Source: Pelagibius sp. (lineage in GTDB: Bacteria > Pseudomonadota > Alphaproteobacteria > Kiloniellales > Kiloniellaceae). From it: a stretch of DNA of 64,000 bases. Location: contig NZ_JANQKD010000013.1 in the NCBI RefSeq assembly GCF_028281305.1, positions 17,941 to 81,940 of the forward strand, given 5' to 3'. Below the pieces are notes generated by a model that saw only the letters and a program-made list of their open reading frames with translations, did not search any database and was not told the origin of the DNA. A program made the position numbers and the translations under genes. Positions 1 to 9,600 of this stretch are shown piece by piece. Position 1 is the first letter of the stretch, and every line of letters begins with the position of its first letter.

Positions 1-295
1 TTTCCGGATCGCTTGGAAACAAGGCGTAAAGCTCGCGGGCCTGAACAACGATCTCAGTATCTGCAAGTGGAATGCGAATCCGAGAGATGGAGCCTTCTGC
101 AGGTGCCGCCGCCATGATGCTATCGGCGCCTACCGTTTCATCTATTGAGTTCCCGGGTGCCGAGACGAGGAGGCGGCCGTTGAGCATGTGAAGTGTCTGC
201 CAAGCGGACTCATCAGCCGTCTGCGCAAGTGTTTGGAAGGGCCAGCTGGATGCAGCAACGAACATCAAGGCTGCAACGCGTCTCAATCTTCTCAT
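1..295 (-). CDS. Exported protein of unknown function, 5' end only
   Basis: An uninterrupted reading frame of 98 codons starts with ATG at 295 and runs off the left edge, so only the N-terminus is visible. A purine-rich GGGGAG lies about nine bases before the ATG. Residues 1-26 look like a Sec signal peptide: RRLRR, then a hydrophobic core, then a TLAQTA-type cleavage region. The following part (LHMLNGRLLVSAPG, later an SISRIRIPLADTEIVV stretch) suggests a soluble beta-rich domain. I do not recognise the family. The gene is oriented away from the rhomboid gene to its right. Confidence 0.65.
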   Translation of the reverse strand, partial: MRRLRRVAALMFVAASSWPFQTLAQTADESAWQTLHMLNGRLLVSAPGNSIDETVGADSIMAAAPAEGSISRIRIPLADTEIVVQARELYALFPSDPE

Positions 296-634
296 CGATG
301 CCTGCTCCCCCGAACTGACGAGAGAAGTTTGACACCAATTATGGCGAAAATGCAGTACGAGAATTTGACTAAGCGATAATGAGTTGAAGCCGTCTTACCT
401 TCGTATGCTCATCACCATAGACCCTTGCTGAACCTTCACGCCCCCTGCCAGCCAGACATATGCCGCGAGCTGACCCCTTTTCCGCCGCTCAGGCTTCCAT
501 CCGGGTCTTGTGAGCACTTCAAAGACACTCACGCTCTCTCACACAAGAGGGGCGCAGGTTTTTCAAATCTATTGTTTTCGCTTGGCCGCGATATCACATT
601 TCGGTAATCGATTGTCACTGCCATTCGCGCCAGA
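296..634. other. Intergenic region between divergent genes
   Basis: This 339-base gap separates the leftward exported-protein gene from the rightward rhomboid gene. It presumably holds both promoters. I see no convincing -35/-10 pair, hairpin or small gene with a ribosome binding site. Confidence 0.5.
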
Positions 635-1312
635 ATGACCCCGCAACCCGACCCCAGTCAGCCCACTCCGCCGCCCGGCGGGCGGGAGCCGATTTTCAAC
701 CTGCCGGCAGGCACCAAGTGGCTGACCCTGGCGATCCTGGCTGTCTTCGCGCTGCAGGTGGTTCTGCCGGGGCGGAGCGGGGATTGGCTGGTCCTGACGC
801 TGGCTTTCGAGTCTTTCTCCTTCTGGCCGCAGGGCAGCAGCCTGCCGGAGCTCGGCGCTTTGCCGTCCCTCGTCACCTACGCCCTGCTGCACGCCGACGC
901 CACCCATCTGCTGCTCAATCTCGGGTTCTTTCTGGCTTTCGGCAGCTTCGTCGAGCGCCGGGTCGGCCTTGTCGCCTTCCTGCTGCTGGTGGTGCTGACG
1001 GCGGCGGCCGGGGCGCTTGCCGAATTCGTGCTGCGCGGCGGGCGAGAGATCCTGCTGATCGGTGCTTCCGGCGTGGTCTACGGCATGACCGGCGCCGCGG
1101 CGCGTTTCATGCTGCTGGACCGCGGCGGGCTGCGGCGGCGCGCCGGCCTCAGCCTGGTTTTCGTGCTCATCGGCCTGAACCTGGTCTTCGGGGTCACCGG
1201 TCTCGGCGACTTCCTGGCCGGCGCTCAGATCGGCTGGAAGGCGCACATCGGCGGTTTCCTGGCCGGTCTCTTCGCTGCCGGTCTGCTCGGCAACCGGCCT
1301 CATCTCCGCTAG
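635..1312 (+). CDS. Rhomboid-family intramembrane serine protease
   Basis: This 225-residue polytopic membrane protein carries the hallmarks of rhomboid peptidases. The HLLLN motif (H91, N95) lies in the second membrane segment, the GASG catalytic-serine motif (S145) in the fourth, and an AHIGGFLAG histidine (H204) in the last. Rhomboids cleave transmembrane helices of other proteins inside the bilayer. About six membrane segments are visible and the N-terminal 25 residues are Pro-rich and cytoplasmic. The ATG has no strong Shine-Dalgarno sequence. All expected catalytic residues are present, so it should be active. The neighbours give no hint of a substrate. Confidence 0.9.
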   Translation: MTPQPDPSQPTPPPGGREPIFNLPAGTKWLTLAILAVFALQVVLPGRSGDWLVLTLAFESFSFWPQGSSLPELGALPSLVTYALLHADATHLLLNLGFFLAFGSFVERRVGLVAFLLLVVLTAAAGALAEFVLRGGREILLIGASGVVYGMTGAAARFMLLDRGGLRRRAGLSLVFVLIGLNLVFGVTGLGDFLAGAQIGWKAHIGGFLAGLFAAGLLGNRPHLR

Positions 1313-1494
1313 CGCCCCAGCGGCGCTGTCGCGAAACCGCAGCCTGCTCGGTTCTGCCCCAGAACGGTCACAGATCGGTCATCCGGCGCCTGTGTATAAG
1401 GAGGTCCGGAGGAAGCGCCCGGCAACCATGCCTTCGTCAGGCTGGGCCGCGGCGGCAGCAAGCAAGAACGCCGGAACAACCGGAAGACCGAGTC

Positions 1495-2205
1495 ATGGCC
1501 ACCATCTTGGCGCATCCCGCCAGCAGCAGCACGCCGACCGCCCTGAGACGCCTGCCCGTTTTTCTCGACGGCAGTGAGGCCTGTGTGGGAGAGACGCAGA
1601 TCATCTCCGGCGCTGCCAGAATTGCGCGCGGCATCCTGGGACCGGAGGCGGTCCTCACGGCTGCCGGTTTCGCACGCCGAACGCGGAACCAGGTGCTCTG
1701 CCTGCTGGGCGACACGCCGCCGCCCGAGGGGCTGGAGCCGATCGGGGAGGCCCGCTTCGCCACCCAGTCCGGCGACAGCGGCCCGGTGGTCCTGCGCTTT
1801 GCCGAGCTGGCCGAGCCGGCCGAGCGGCGGAAAGGCCGCCACGATGTGATCTTCGAGCCGCTGGGGCCGCGCGGGGCAGGGCTGAACGGCACCTTTGCTT
1901 TTGCCGGGCTTCTGGACTTCGAAGACCTGCTCAGTCTCATCGTCGAGACCGTGAAGGGGGTGCACCTGGCGGGGCCCGGGATGCTGGACGATCTGCGCTT
2001 CGCGGGGTTCCGCCAAACGGCACTGCCGGTCGGGGCCGCCCCGATGATGGCGGGCAAGCTGACCGTCCGGCACCTGCGCGTCATGGAGCGGGCGCCGCGC
2101 CTGCGTACCGTCAGCCGCGTCCAGATCGAAGGGCCCGGGGGCGACAGCCTCGCAGCGACGGTCACATTTGTCTGCAGCGCCCCGGTGGCCGCCCCGGCGG
2201 CCTGA
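1495..2205 (+). CDS. Conserved-looking protein of unknown function, 236 aa
   Basis: The frame opens with ATG at 1495 and encodes 236 residues with no signal peptide or membrane segment. The upstream AAGGAGG near 1398 lies too far away and serves another frame. I do not recognise a family. The middle (VIFEPLGPRGAGLNGTF, about residues 117-135) and the C-terminal half (MAGKLTVRHLRVMERAPRL) look like a folded alpha/beta protein. Evidence that it is a real gene is comparative: a degraded copy of bases about 1833-1920 reappears at about 6229-6315, directly after the downstream kinase gene. It lies 266 bases before the first CheB-CheR kinase and was probably duplicated together with it. Confidence 0.6.
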   Translation: MATILAHPASSSTPTALRRLPVFLDGSEACVGETQIISGAARIARGILGPEAVLTAAGFARRTRNQVLCLLGDTPPPEGLEPIGEARFATQSGDSGPVVLRFAELAEPAERRKGRHDVIFEPLGPRGAGLNGTFAFAGLLDFEDLLSLIVETVKGVHLAGPGMLDDLRFAGFRQTALPVGAAPMMAGKLTVRHLRVMERAPRLRTVSRVQIEGPGGDSLAATVTFVCSAPVAAPAA

Positions 2206-2432
2206 TCCCTGGCTGCCGGGGCTGGCAGAATCCAAGATCAGATCGTTTTGCTGCACTCCAAAAGTGTAATAGCTGCGCTCAATCACCTGTAAATTGCTTC
2301 TTTTGCCTTCATTTCTGCCGTGCTCGCCAGGCAGTGAATGCGGCTGCTTTGCATGGACCTCATGGAAGAGGCCCTTCACAGTTTTTTTGCAAAGAGGAGT
2401 TGAAATTCTTTCGTGCCCCTCTATTTTGCCCG

Positions 2433-2449
2433 TATTGATTATATCAATA
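2433..2449. promoter_or_regulatory. AT-rich palindrome before the first kinase gene
   Basis: TATTGAT and ATCAATA flank the spacer TAT, giving a perfect 7-bp inverted repeat 22 bases before the GTG start at 2472. It resembles an FNR-type TTGAT/ATCAA dyad but has a 3-base spacer instead of 4, so the identity of the binding protein is open. Confidence 0.4.
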
Positions 2450-2471
2450 TGAGTAGAATTCTCTTTGGGTT

Positions 2472-5400
2472 GTGCCGAGGCTGCGACGGGGGCGAGCCAT
2501 AGTCAGGGACAAGATCAACGGTCGAGAGGTTGCCATTGTCGGCATCGGGGCTTCGGCTGGCGGGCTTGAGGCTCTGCGAGAGTTCGTCGCCGAACTCACG
2601 CCCGGCGCGAACGCCTGTTACGTGGTGGCCCAGCATCTGTCGCCGCGTCACCGCAGCATGCTTATGGAGTTGCTGGCTCGCGAGACCGAACTGCAGGTGA
2701 AGGAGATCCTGCGCAACCAGCGGCCACGCCCCGACATCATCTACATCACACCCCCGAACCGCCACGTCGAACTGCAGAACGGTTTGCTGACGGTGCGGAC
2801 GCCGAAGATCAAGTCCGGGCCGCAGCCCTCTGTCGATCTGCTTTTCGCCTCGCTTGCGCTTGAGTGTGAGGAGAGGGCGATCGGCGTGGTCCTCTCTGGT
2901 ACCGGGTCAGACGGCGCGCGTGGCATCAAGGCAATCCGGGCCGCGGGAGGCGTCACCGTCGCGCAGGACTCCTCGGCCAAGTACAACGGAATGCCAAACG
3001 CCGCCACCGCGACGGGTTGCGTCGATCTGGTGCTGAAGCCCGGGGAGATTGCGCGGCGCGTTCCCGATCTCCTCCACGGCGGCCACCGCCAGGACATTCT
3101 GCAGAGACAGGACCGTGAGGTCGCCAGCGATGTCTATCTGGAAGTCTGCGCCGTTGTCCGTACCCACACCAGCATCGATTTCAGCAACTATCGTTCTTCG
3201 ACGATCCTGCGCAGGCTCGCGCGGCGCATGAAGCTGCAGCACGTCCCGGATCTTGAATCCTATCTCTCTGTCTTGAACCGTGACACCGCTGAGATCGATC
3301 ATCTGGTCCGTGAACTGCTGATCGGTGTGACGTCGTTTTTTCGTGACCCGGCTGTCTGGGAGGCTTTGGCGGAGCCGGTCGACACTCTCGTGCGCTCGAA
3401 GTCAAGCCGGAACTCCCTCAGGATCTGGGTGCCCGGCTGCGCGACCGGCGAGGAAGCCTATACGGTTGGGATTCTGTTTGCCGAGACCTTGCGCAAGCAG
3501 AACAAGCATCTGAAAGTCCAGATTTTCGCCACCGATCTCGACAGCGAAGCCCTGGCGATCGCCCGGCGCGGCGTCTATCCCGCCTCGGTGGCGGAGCAGA
3601 TCAGCGGTTCCATTCTTCGGCGCTACTTCACGCCCGCGGGAAGCGAATTCTCGGTCAAGCAGGCCGTCCGGGACATGATCGTTTTCAGCCGGCACAACAT
3701 CATAGAAGACCCGCCGTTTTCGAAGCTCGATCTTATCAGCTGCCGCAACCTCTTCATTTATTTCACACCTGACCTGCAGCACCGCATTCTCGAGCGCTTC
3801 CACTATGCCTTACAGAGCGGCTGCCTCCTGGTGCTGGGGCGATCGGAGGCCATCGGGGACCTGGGCGACCTCTTCGAACTGGTCGATCGCCCGAACAAAG
3901 TGTTTCGCGCCGCCAGCCACAAGTCCTCGCCGTTCAGGCCCAGCGCCTTTACCCCGGTGGTCAGCCCCAAGGTGCACGAGGCCAAACAGCTGGCCAAGCG
4001 CCCGCGGTCCAGAGAGGCGCGGGCCCATGAAGCGATTGCCAAGCGGTTCGGCCCGCCAACGGTGATTGTCGACGGCAACGACCGGCCCGTCCATATAGCG
4101 GGCGCCATCAAACCCTACCTCCAGGTGCCCACCGGCAGCTCGCAGTTCGACGTCTTCAGCCTGGTGGAAGAAAGCCTGCGCGCTGAGTTGCGTGCGCTTC
4201 TGCTGCGCAGCCGCCGGGAGCATGTCGTGGTGCGCAGCCGCCCTCACACGGTCAAGCACCAGGGCGACCGATGGCAGTTCAGGATCGTCATTCACCCCTA
4301 CCGCGACGAAGAGACGGATGAGGAACTGAACCTCATCGCGTTTATGACCGTACGCGCTCTCGTCGAAGAGGACGAAAGCGCGGACCTGGAGGTCACAGAC
4401 AAGCCGGACCAGGTGAAGGAGCTCGAACACGAACTGCTGGCCATGCGCGAGCACCTTCACACCATGGTCAGCGAGTTGGAGACCTCCAATGAGGAACTGC
4501 AGTCCCTGAACGAAGAGCTGCAGTCCTCAAACGAAGAGCTGCAGTCGACCAATGAGGAGCTCGAAACCTCTAACGAGGAGTTGCAGTCGACGAATGAGGA
4601 ACTCACCACGGTCAATGAAGAGATTGTGGTGAAGTCCGATGCTCTGAACGAGGCGAACCTGTTTCAGACGTCGATCCTCGAGAGCATCTCCAACGCGGTG
4701 ATCGTGACCGACAAGAATCTGTGCATTCAACGCTACAATGCCGCCGCGGCGCGGCTGTTCAGGGTTGACGAGCAGAGCATCGGCCAGCCCCTGCCGCAAG
4801 CGCGGCCTCAATTTCGGATGCCGGATCTGAGCGCTCTGGTCCATGAGGTCATTAAGAGCGGCAGTCCCAAATCGAAAGCGATTCGGGCCCGCACGATCGA
4901 CAAGTACTTCGACCTTTTGATCCACCCCTGCATCGATGCTCAGAGTCAGACGGTCGGTGCCGTTCTCACCGTCAACGACGTCTCCAGGCTGGCCCGCGCC
5001 AATGCAAAGCTGCGACGCAGCCGTCGCGATCTGGCCGAGGAAGTGGAGCTGCGCAGTACCATTCTCGACAGCACGCCGGCGCAGATCGCCGTCCTCGACA
5101 AGAACGGAGAGATCATCGCCGTCAACGAGGGCTGGCGAAAGTTCGGCCGTGAAAACGGCGCAACGGACGACCGTTTTGGCGTCGGCAGCAGTTACTTTGG
5201 GGTTTGCGGACAACCTGACGCACAAGAGGGGACTTTCTCTCAGACGGCCGAAAGTCTGCGGCAGGTCCTCAACGGCCATGTCAGTCAAGCCGAGGTTCGT
5301 TATACCTGCCACGCGCCGAACGAGAAACGCTGGTTCAAGTGTGTCATTCGCGGAACCGGGTTGGAGAATGACAAGATCGGCGCGCTGATCATGCATTTCG

Positions 5401-6230
5401 ACATTACCAGCGAGGTCTTGCTGGAGGCTTCGACCGCCGCGGCGCGTCGGCTGGCTGAGCAGGCAAGCCACGCCAAATCCAGCTTTTTGGCGAACATGAG
5501 CCATGAGTTGCGCACGCCGCTAAACGCCATCATCGGGTTCTCCGACCTTATCGCCTCGGAAGCTTATGGTGCGCACAGCAGCCATAAGTACACCGAGTAT
5601 GGAGAGGACATTTCCCGCGCTGCGAACCACCTTCTCGGCATGATCAATCACATTCTCGACCTCTCGAAGGTCGAGTCCGGTCGCCTTGAACTCAGCGAGG
5701 CTCTGGTCGATGTCGGGGATTGCGCGGCGGGGGTGTTGAAGTTCTTCGAGCAGGAAGCAAGGCAGAAGCGGATTCGGCTTCTTTGCGATGTGCCTGAGCG
5801 CTTCCCGCTCGTGCTGGCGGATGAGGGCGCAATGAGCCAGATCCTGACCAATCTCATCGGCAATGCGATCAAATTCACTGGAGAGGAGGGGACAGTCACC
5901 TGCAGCGCACGCCTCGAATGCGCGAGCGGCGCCCTGAAGCTGGAAGTCGCCGACGACGGCATCGGCATCGCCAAGGAAGACCTGAAGCGTATCAGCGAGC
6001 CTTTTGCCCAGGTGCGCTCCACCTTGACCAGCAACAACTCCGGGGTTGGGTTGGGGCTCTCGCTCGTTCACGGCCTCGCCCGGCAGCACCAGGCAAAGGT
6101 CGACATTCAAAGCGACCTCGGCCAGGGGACGCGCGTGGTGCTGACCTTCCCGCGCTCACGGGTCAGAAAACGCCGGGCAGCGCGGTCTAAATCTGTCCTG
6201 GGGCAGGCTCAGGCCATGGCCGCGAAGTAA
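2472..6230 (+). CDS. CheB-CheR-PAS hybrid sensor histidine kinase (copy 1)
   Basis: This is a 1252-residue fusion. Residues about 20-200 are a CheB methylesterase with the catalytic Ser28 (GIGASAGG), His55 (AQHLSPRH) and Asp147 (TGSDGARG). Residues about 225-480 are a CheR methyltransferase with the SAM loop GCATGEEAYT and CRNLFIYF. Around 660-725 is a coiled coil of repeated (S/T)NEELQ heptads, followed by PAS domains. The HisKA H-box is SHELRTPLN with phospho-acceptor His1011. A HATPase_c domain follows with N-box (NLIGNAIKF), DDGIGI and GVGLGLSL. There are no membrane segments, so it is cytoplasmic. It has no receiver domain and no adjacent response regulator. The first usable start is GTG 2472. 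CheB in this fusion lacks its usual receiver. The demethylase/methylase pair may adjust the kinase itself or chemoreceptors elsewhere. Confidence 0.93.
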   Translation: MPRLRRGRAIVRDKINGREVAIVGIGASAGGLEALREFVAELTPGANACYVVAQHLSPRHRSMLMELLARETELQVKEILRNQRPRPDIIYITPPNRHVELQNGLLTVRTPKIKSGPQPSVDLLFASLALECEERAIGVVLSGTGSDGARGIKAIRAAGGVTVAQDSSAKYNGMPNAATATGCVDLVLKPGEIARRVPDLLHGGHRQDILQRQDREVASDVYLEVCAVVRTHTSIDFSNYRSSTILRRLARRMKLQHVPDLESYLSVLNRDTAEIDHLVRELLIGVTSFFRDPAVWEALAEPVDTLVRSKSSRNSLRIWVPGCATGEEAYTVGILFAETLRKQNKHLKVQIFATDLDSEALAIARRGVYPASVAEQISGSILRRYFTPAGSEFSVKQAVRDMIVFSRHNIIEDPPFSKLDLISCRNLFIYFTPDLQHRILERFHYALQSGCLLVLGRSEAIGDLGDLFELVDRPNKVFRAASHKSSPFRPSAFTPVVSPKVHEAKQLAKRPRSREARAHEAIAKRFGPPTVIVDGNDRPVHIAGAIKPYLQVPTGSSQFDVFSLVEESLRAELRALLLRSRREHVVVRSRPHTVKHQGDRWQFRIVIHPYRDEETDEELNLIAFMTVRALVEEDESADLEVTDKPDQVKELEHELLAMREHLHTMVSELETSNEELQSLNEELQSSNEELQSTNEELETSNEELQSTNEELTTVNEEIVVKSDALNEANLFQTSILESISNAVIVTDKNLCIQRYNAAAARLFRVDEQSIGQPLPQARPQFRMPDLSALVHEVIKSGSPKSKAIRARTIDKYFDLLIHPCIDAQSQTVGAVLTVNDVSRLARANAKLRRSRRDLAEEVELRSTILDSTPAQIAVLDKNGEIIAVNEGWRKFGRENGATDDRFGVGSSYFGVCGQPDAQEGTFSQTAESLRQVLNGHVSQAEVRYTCHAPNEKRWFKCVIRGTGLENDKIGALIMHFDITSEVLLEASTAAARRLAEQASHAKSSFLANMSHELRTPLNAIIGFSDLIASEAYGAHSSHKYTEYGEDISRAANHLLGMINHILDLSKVESGRLELSEALVDVGDCAAGVLKFFEQEARQKRIRLLCDVPERFPLVLADEGAMSQILTNLIGNAIKFTGEEGTVTCSARLECASGALKLEVADDGIGIAKEDLKRISEPFAQVRSTLTSNNSGVGLGLSLVHGLARQHQAKVDIQSDLGQGTRVVLTFPRSRVRKRRAARSKSVLGQAQAMAAK

Positions 6231-6315
6231 ACGCCGCCACGAAGTGATTTTCGAGCCGCTGGGCCACGCGGGGCGGGCCTCAACGGAACCCTCGCCTCTG
6301 CGGGGCTTTTGGACA
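6229..6315 (+). pseudogene. Remnant of a second copy of the 1495-2205 gene
   Basis: Immediately after the first kinase's stop codon, roughly 85 bases align by eye with bases about 1833-1920 inside the unknown gene. They share runs such as TTCGAGCCGCTGGG and the encoded RHxVIFEPLG. No open frame of useful length survives, and the flanking parts of the gene are unrecognisable. Its position directly before the second kinase matches the order gene-kinase of the first unit, so it marks a decayed half of a tandem duplication. Confidence 0.7.
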
Positions 6316-6697
6316 CCGAGGCCACACGAATCAGCATGTCCGGACCGAAAAGCAGACCGGTCCTGGTTTCTCCGATAAGATTTTCCATTAAAAGTAGATT
6401 CTGCCATGCGCGGTCGCTGGCCATTGGTAAAGCCTGCCAGCGCGGCAGACTCGACGCTATCATATTGATATAAAAAAGATCTTCTCTGCCCTTTCGTGGG
6501 CTGCTGCAGGTGTCGGCGGATTTCCGCCCGGGGCACAAAGCCTTCTTTTCGCGATCCCTTATACAAGGAGGGTTGAATGGCGAATCTAGCCAGCATAATA
6601 TAATTGAATTGTTTATCAGTGTTTTCTGATAAATGGGGACGTCGGTGTAGGACTTACGGGTGGCGAGCGGGGGTGTTGTCGCCATGCATGTGTGCCT
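6316..6697. other. AT-rich leader of the second kinase gene
   Basis: This 382-base gap is visibly AT-rich between 6360 and 6640. It holds two dyads: TATCA-TAT-TGATA at 6458-6470 and an 8-bp stem at 6612-6633. A TACAAGGAGGGTTGAATG start near 6560-6580 leads to a short frame that does not match anything. I see no other gene. Confidence 0.5.
6612..6633. promoter_or_regulatory. Perfect 8-bp inverted repeat in the kinase-2 leader
   Basis: TTTATCAG, spacer TGTTTT, then CTGATAAA form a perfect dyad about 65 bases before the ATG at 6698. It could be an operator or a weak hairpin. No U-tract follows, so it is not a canonical terminator. Confidence 0.45.
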
Positions 6698-9600
6698 ATG
6701 CAGATAAACAAGAGTGCTGGTGTTACCATAGTCGGTATCGGAGCTTCGGCGGGCGGGCTAGAGGCGCTGCGGGAGTTTGTCGGAAATCTCGTGCCGGGTG
6801 GCAACACCTGCTACGTGGTCGCGCAGCATTTGTCGCCCAGCCATCGCAGCATGCTGATGGAATTGCTGGCGCGGGAAACCACGCTGGAAGTCAAGGAGAT
6901 CACCCGCAATCAGCGCCCGCGCGCCGACGTGATCTACATCACCCCGCCGAACCGCCATGTCGAACTGCAGAGCGGTTTGCTGACCGTCCGAAAGCCGAAG
7001 ATCAGGTCCGGCCCGCAGCCCTCTGTCGATCTGCTCTTCGCTTCCCTGGCGCTGGAGTGCGAGGAGCGCGCGATCGGTGTCGTCTTCTCCGGCACCGGCT
7101 CTGACGGTGCCCGGGGCGTTCAGGCGATCAGAGCGGCCGGCGGCATCACCTTCGCCCATGACCACACCGCGAAGTACAACGGCATGCCCAACGCGGCCAT
7201 TGCAACGGGCTGCGTCGACCTGGTGCTGCCACCGGCCGAGGTTGCCGCGCGCATCCCTCATCTGCTGGAAGGCAATGTCCGCCACGTTGTGCTGAAGGAG
7301 CCGGAGAAGGCCAGCACCAGCAACACCTATGCGGACATCTGCGCCGTTATTCGCACCCACACCAACATCGACTTCACGAACTACCGGTCCTCGACGATTC
7401 TGCGCCGCCTCTCGCGGCGCATGAATCTGCTCCACCTGGCCAATCTGGAATCCTACCTCGCCCTTCTGGGCCGCGATCCGGGCGAGATCGAACGTCTGGT
7501 CCGCGAACTCCTGATCGGCGTAACCTCGTTCTTCCGCGATACTTCGGTCTGGGAACGGCTGGAGGAGACGGTCGACAAGCTGGTCCAGTCCAAGGAGGGG
7601 GCGGACTCGATCCGGGTCTGGGTGCCGGGCTGTGCCTCCGGCGAAGAGGCCTATACCATTGCCGTGCTCTTCGCCGAGGCCATGCGCAAGCTGAACAAGC
7701 GTGTCAAGGTGCAGATCTTTGCCAGCGACCTGGATGCCGAAGCATTGATGGTGGGGCGGCGCGGAATCTATCCGTCTGCCGCTGCCGAGCAGGTCGACCC
7801 GAAGCTCCTGCGCCGTTACTTCACGCCTCTGGCCTCAGAGTTTTCGGTAAAGCAGCCGATCCGCGAAATGATCGTGTTCAGCCGCCACAACCTGGTACAG
7901 GATCCGCCTTTCTCGAGGATCGATCTGATCAGCTGCCGGAACCTCTTCATCTACTTCACGCCGGACCTGCAGCGGCGCATTCTCGAACGCTTTCACTATG
8001 CGCTGAACCCGTCGGGAACGCTGCTGCTCGGCAAGTCTGAAGCGATTGCCGAGCCCAGCGAACTCTTCGAACTGGTGGACCGGAGCCACAAGCTCTTCAA
8101 AGCGACTGTTACAGTTGCCTCGCCGTTCCGGCCTTCGGCCTTCACGCCCTTGAAGCACACGGCGGCCTCGCCGGCGAGCAAGCTTCTCAAGAATCCACGC
8201 TCGCGAGAGGACCGGGCCAACGAGGTTGTCGCAAAGATCTTCGGGCCGCCAACCGTCATCGTGAACAGCGACGACAAACCGGTTCACATCTCCGGTGCGG
8301 TCAAACCCTACCTCACTGTGCCGACCGGATCGTCCGAGTTCGATGTCTTCAGTCTTGTGGAAGAAGACCTGCGCGCCGAACTGCGCGCGCTGCTGCTGCG
8401 CTGCCGCCGCGAAGAGGTGGTGGTGCGCAGCCGCGTTCACACCGGTGAGCATCAAGGCGACCGCTGGCAATACCGCATCGTCATTCATCCTCATAACGAT
8501 GACGAGACGGACGAGAAGCTGAGCATTGTCGCCTTCATGACCGTCCGGGCGCTTCTCGAAGAAGCGGAGGAGTCGGTCGATGAGATCGAGCAGCAGGACC
8601 AGGTGCGGGAACTCGAGCATGAACTTCTGGCCATGCGCGAACACCTCCACACGATGGTCAGCGAGCTGGAAACCTCCAACGAGGAACTGCAATCCCTCAA
8701 TGAAGAGCTTCAATCCTCGAACGAGGAACTCCAGTCCGCCAACGAAGAACTGGAGACCTCCAACGAGGAGCTGCAGTCGACCAACGAGGAACTGACCACC
8801 GTCAATGAGGAAATCGTCGTCAAATCCGATGCTTTGAACGAGGCAAACTCCTTTCAGTCTTCCATTCTGGAGAGCATCTCGAACGCGGTCATCGTCACTG
8901 ATCAGAACCTGCGGGTGCAGCGCTACAACGCTGCTGCCCAGAAGACCTTCAAGCTGGACGAGCACAGCGTCGGGGAGCCGCTGGCACTGATCAAGACCCG
9001 GTTCCGCATTCCTGACCTGCGCCCGCTTGTCGAAGAGGTCATTCGCGGTGGGACGCCGCGCAGCAAGGCGATTCGATCCCGCCAGAATGACCGCTACTTC
9101 GACCTCGTTGTGCAACCCTGCATGAATGACCAGCATGGGATCATCGGTGCGGTGCTGGTGCTGAACGACGTTTCCCGTCTTGCCAAGGCGAACGCCAAGC
9201 TGCGGCGCAGCCGCGGCGAGCTTGCCGAGGCGATGGAGCTGCGCAGCGCTATACTGGACACGACCCCTGCCCAGATCGCTGTTCTCGATCGTGTCGGGAC
9301 AATTATCGTCGTGAACGAAGCCTGGCGCGACTTCAGCCGGGGGAATGGTGGAGTCGATCTCAGTTTCGGCGTCGGCACGAACTATCTGCAGATTTGTGAA
9401 GGCGTGATGGTCGACGGGGAGAGCGAAGCCGACGAGGTCTCGGTAAAGCTGCGCGATGTCTTGGCGGGGCGACTCAAGTACGCCGAGGTGCGCTATGCCT
9501 GTCATTCGCCGACCGAAAAGCGCTGGTTCAAGTGCATCATGCGCGGCGCGGAGGCCGAGAACGAGCAGATGGGCGCGCTGATCATGCACATCAACATCAC

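Noticed and set aside
718..1494. Extending the unknown gene at 1495 back to 718
   Set aside because: The added part is an out-of-frame translation of the rhomboid gene, Arg/Ala-rich and without a function of its own.
2433..2449. A canonical FNR box before the first kinase
   Set aside because: TTGAT and ATCAA are present but separated by 3 bases instead of 4, so I list it only as an unassigned dyad.
4480..4620. DNA-level repeat element shared by the two kinases
   Set aside because: The repeated words encode the (S/T)NEELQ coiled coil, so they reflect protein periodicity rather than a mobile or regulatory repeat.
7835..9589. A 584-codon open frame antisense to the second CheB-CheR kinase
   Set aside because: It is the reverse-strand shadow of a high-GC gene. 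It mirrors the NEELQ coiled coil as leucine/phenylalanine-rich repeats and has no domain of its own.
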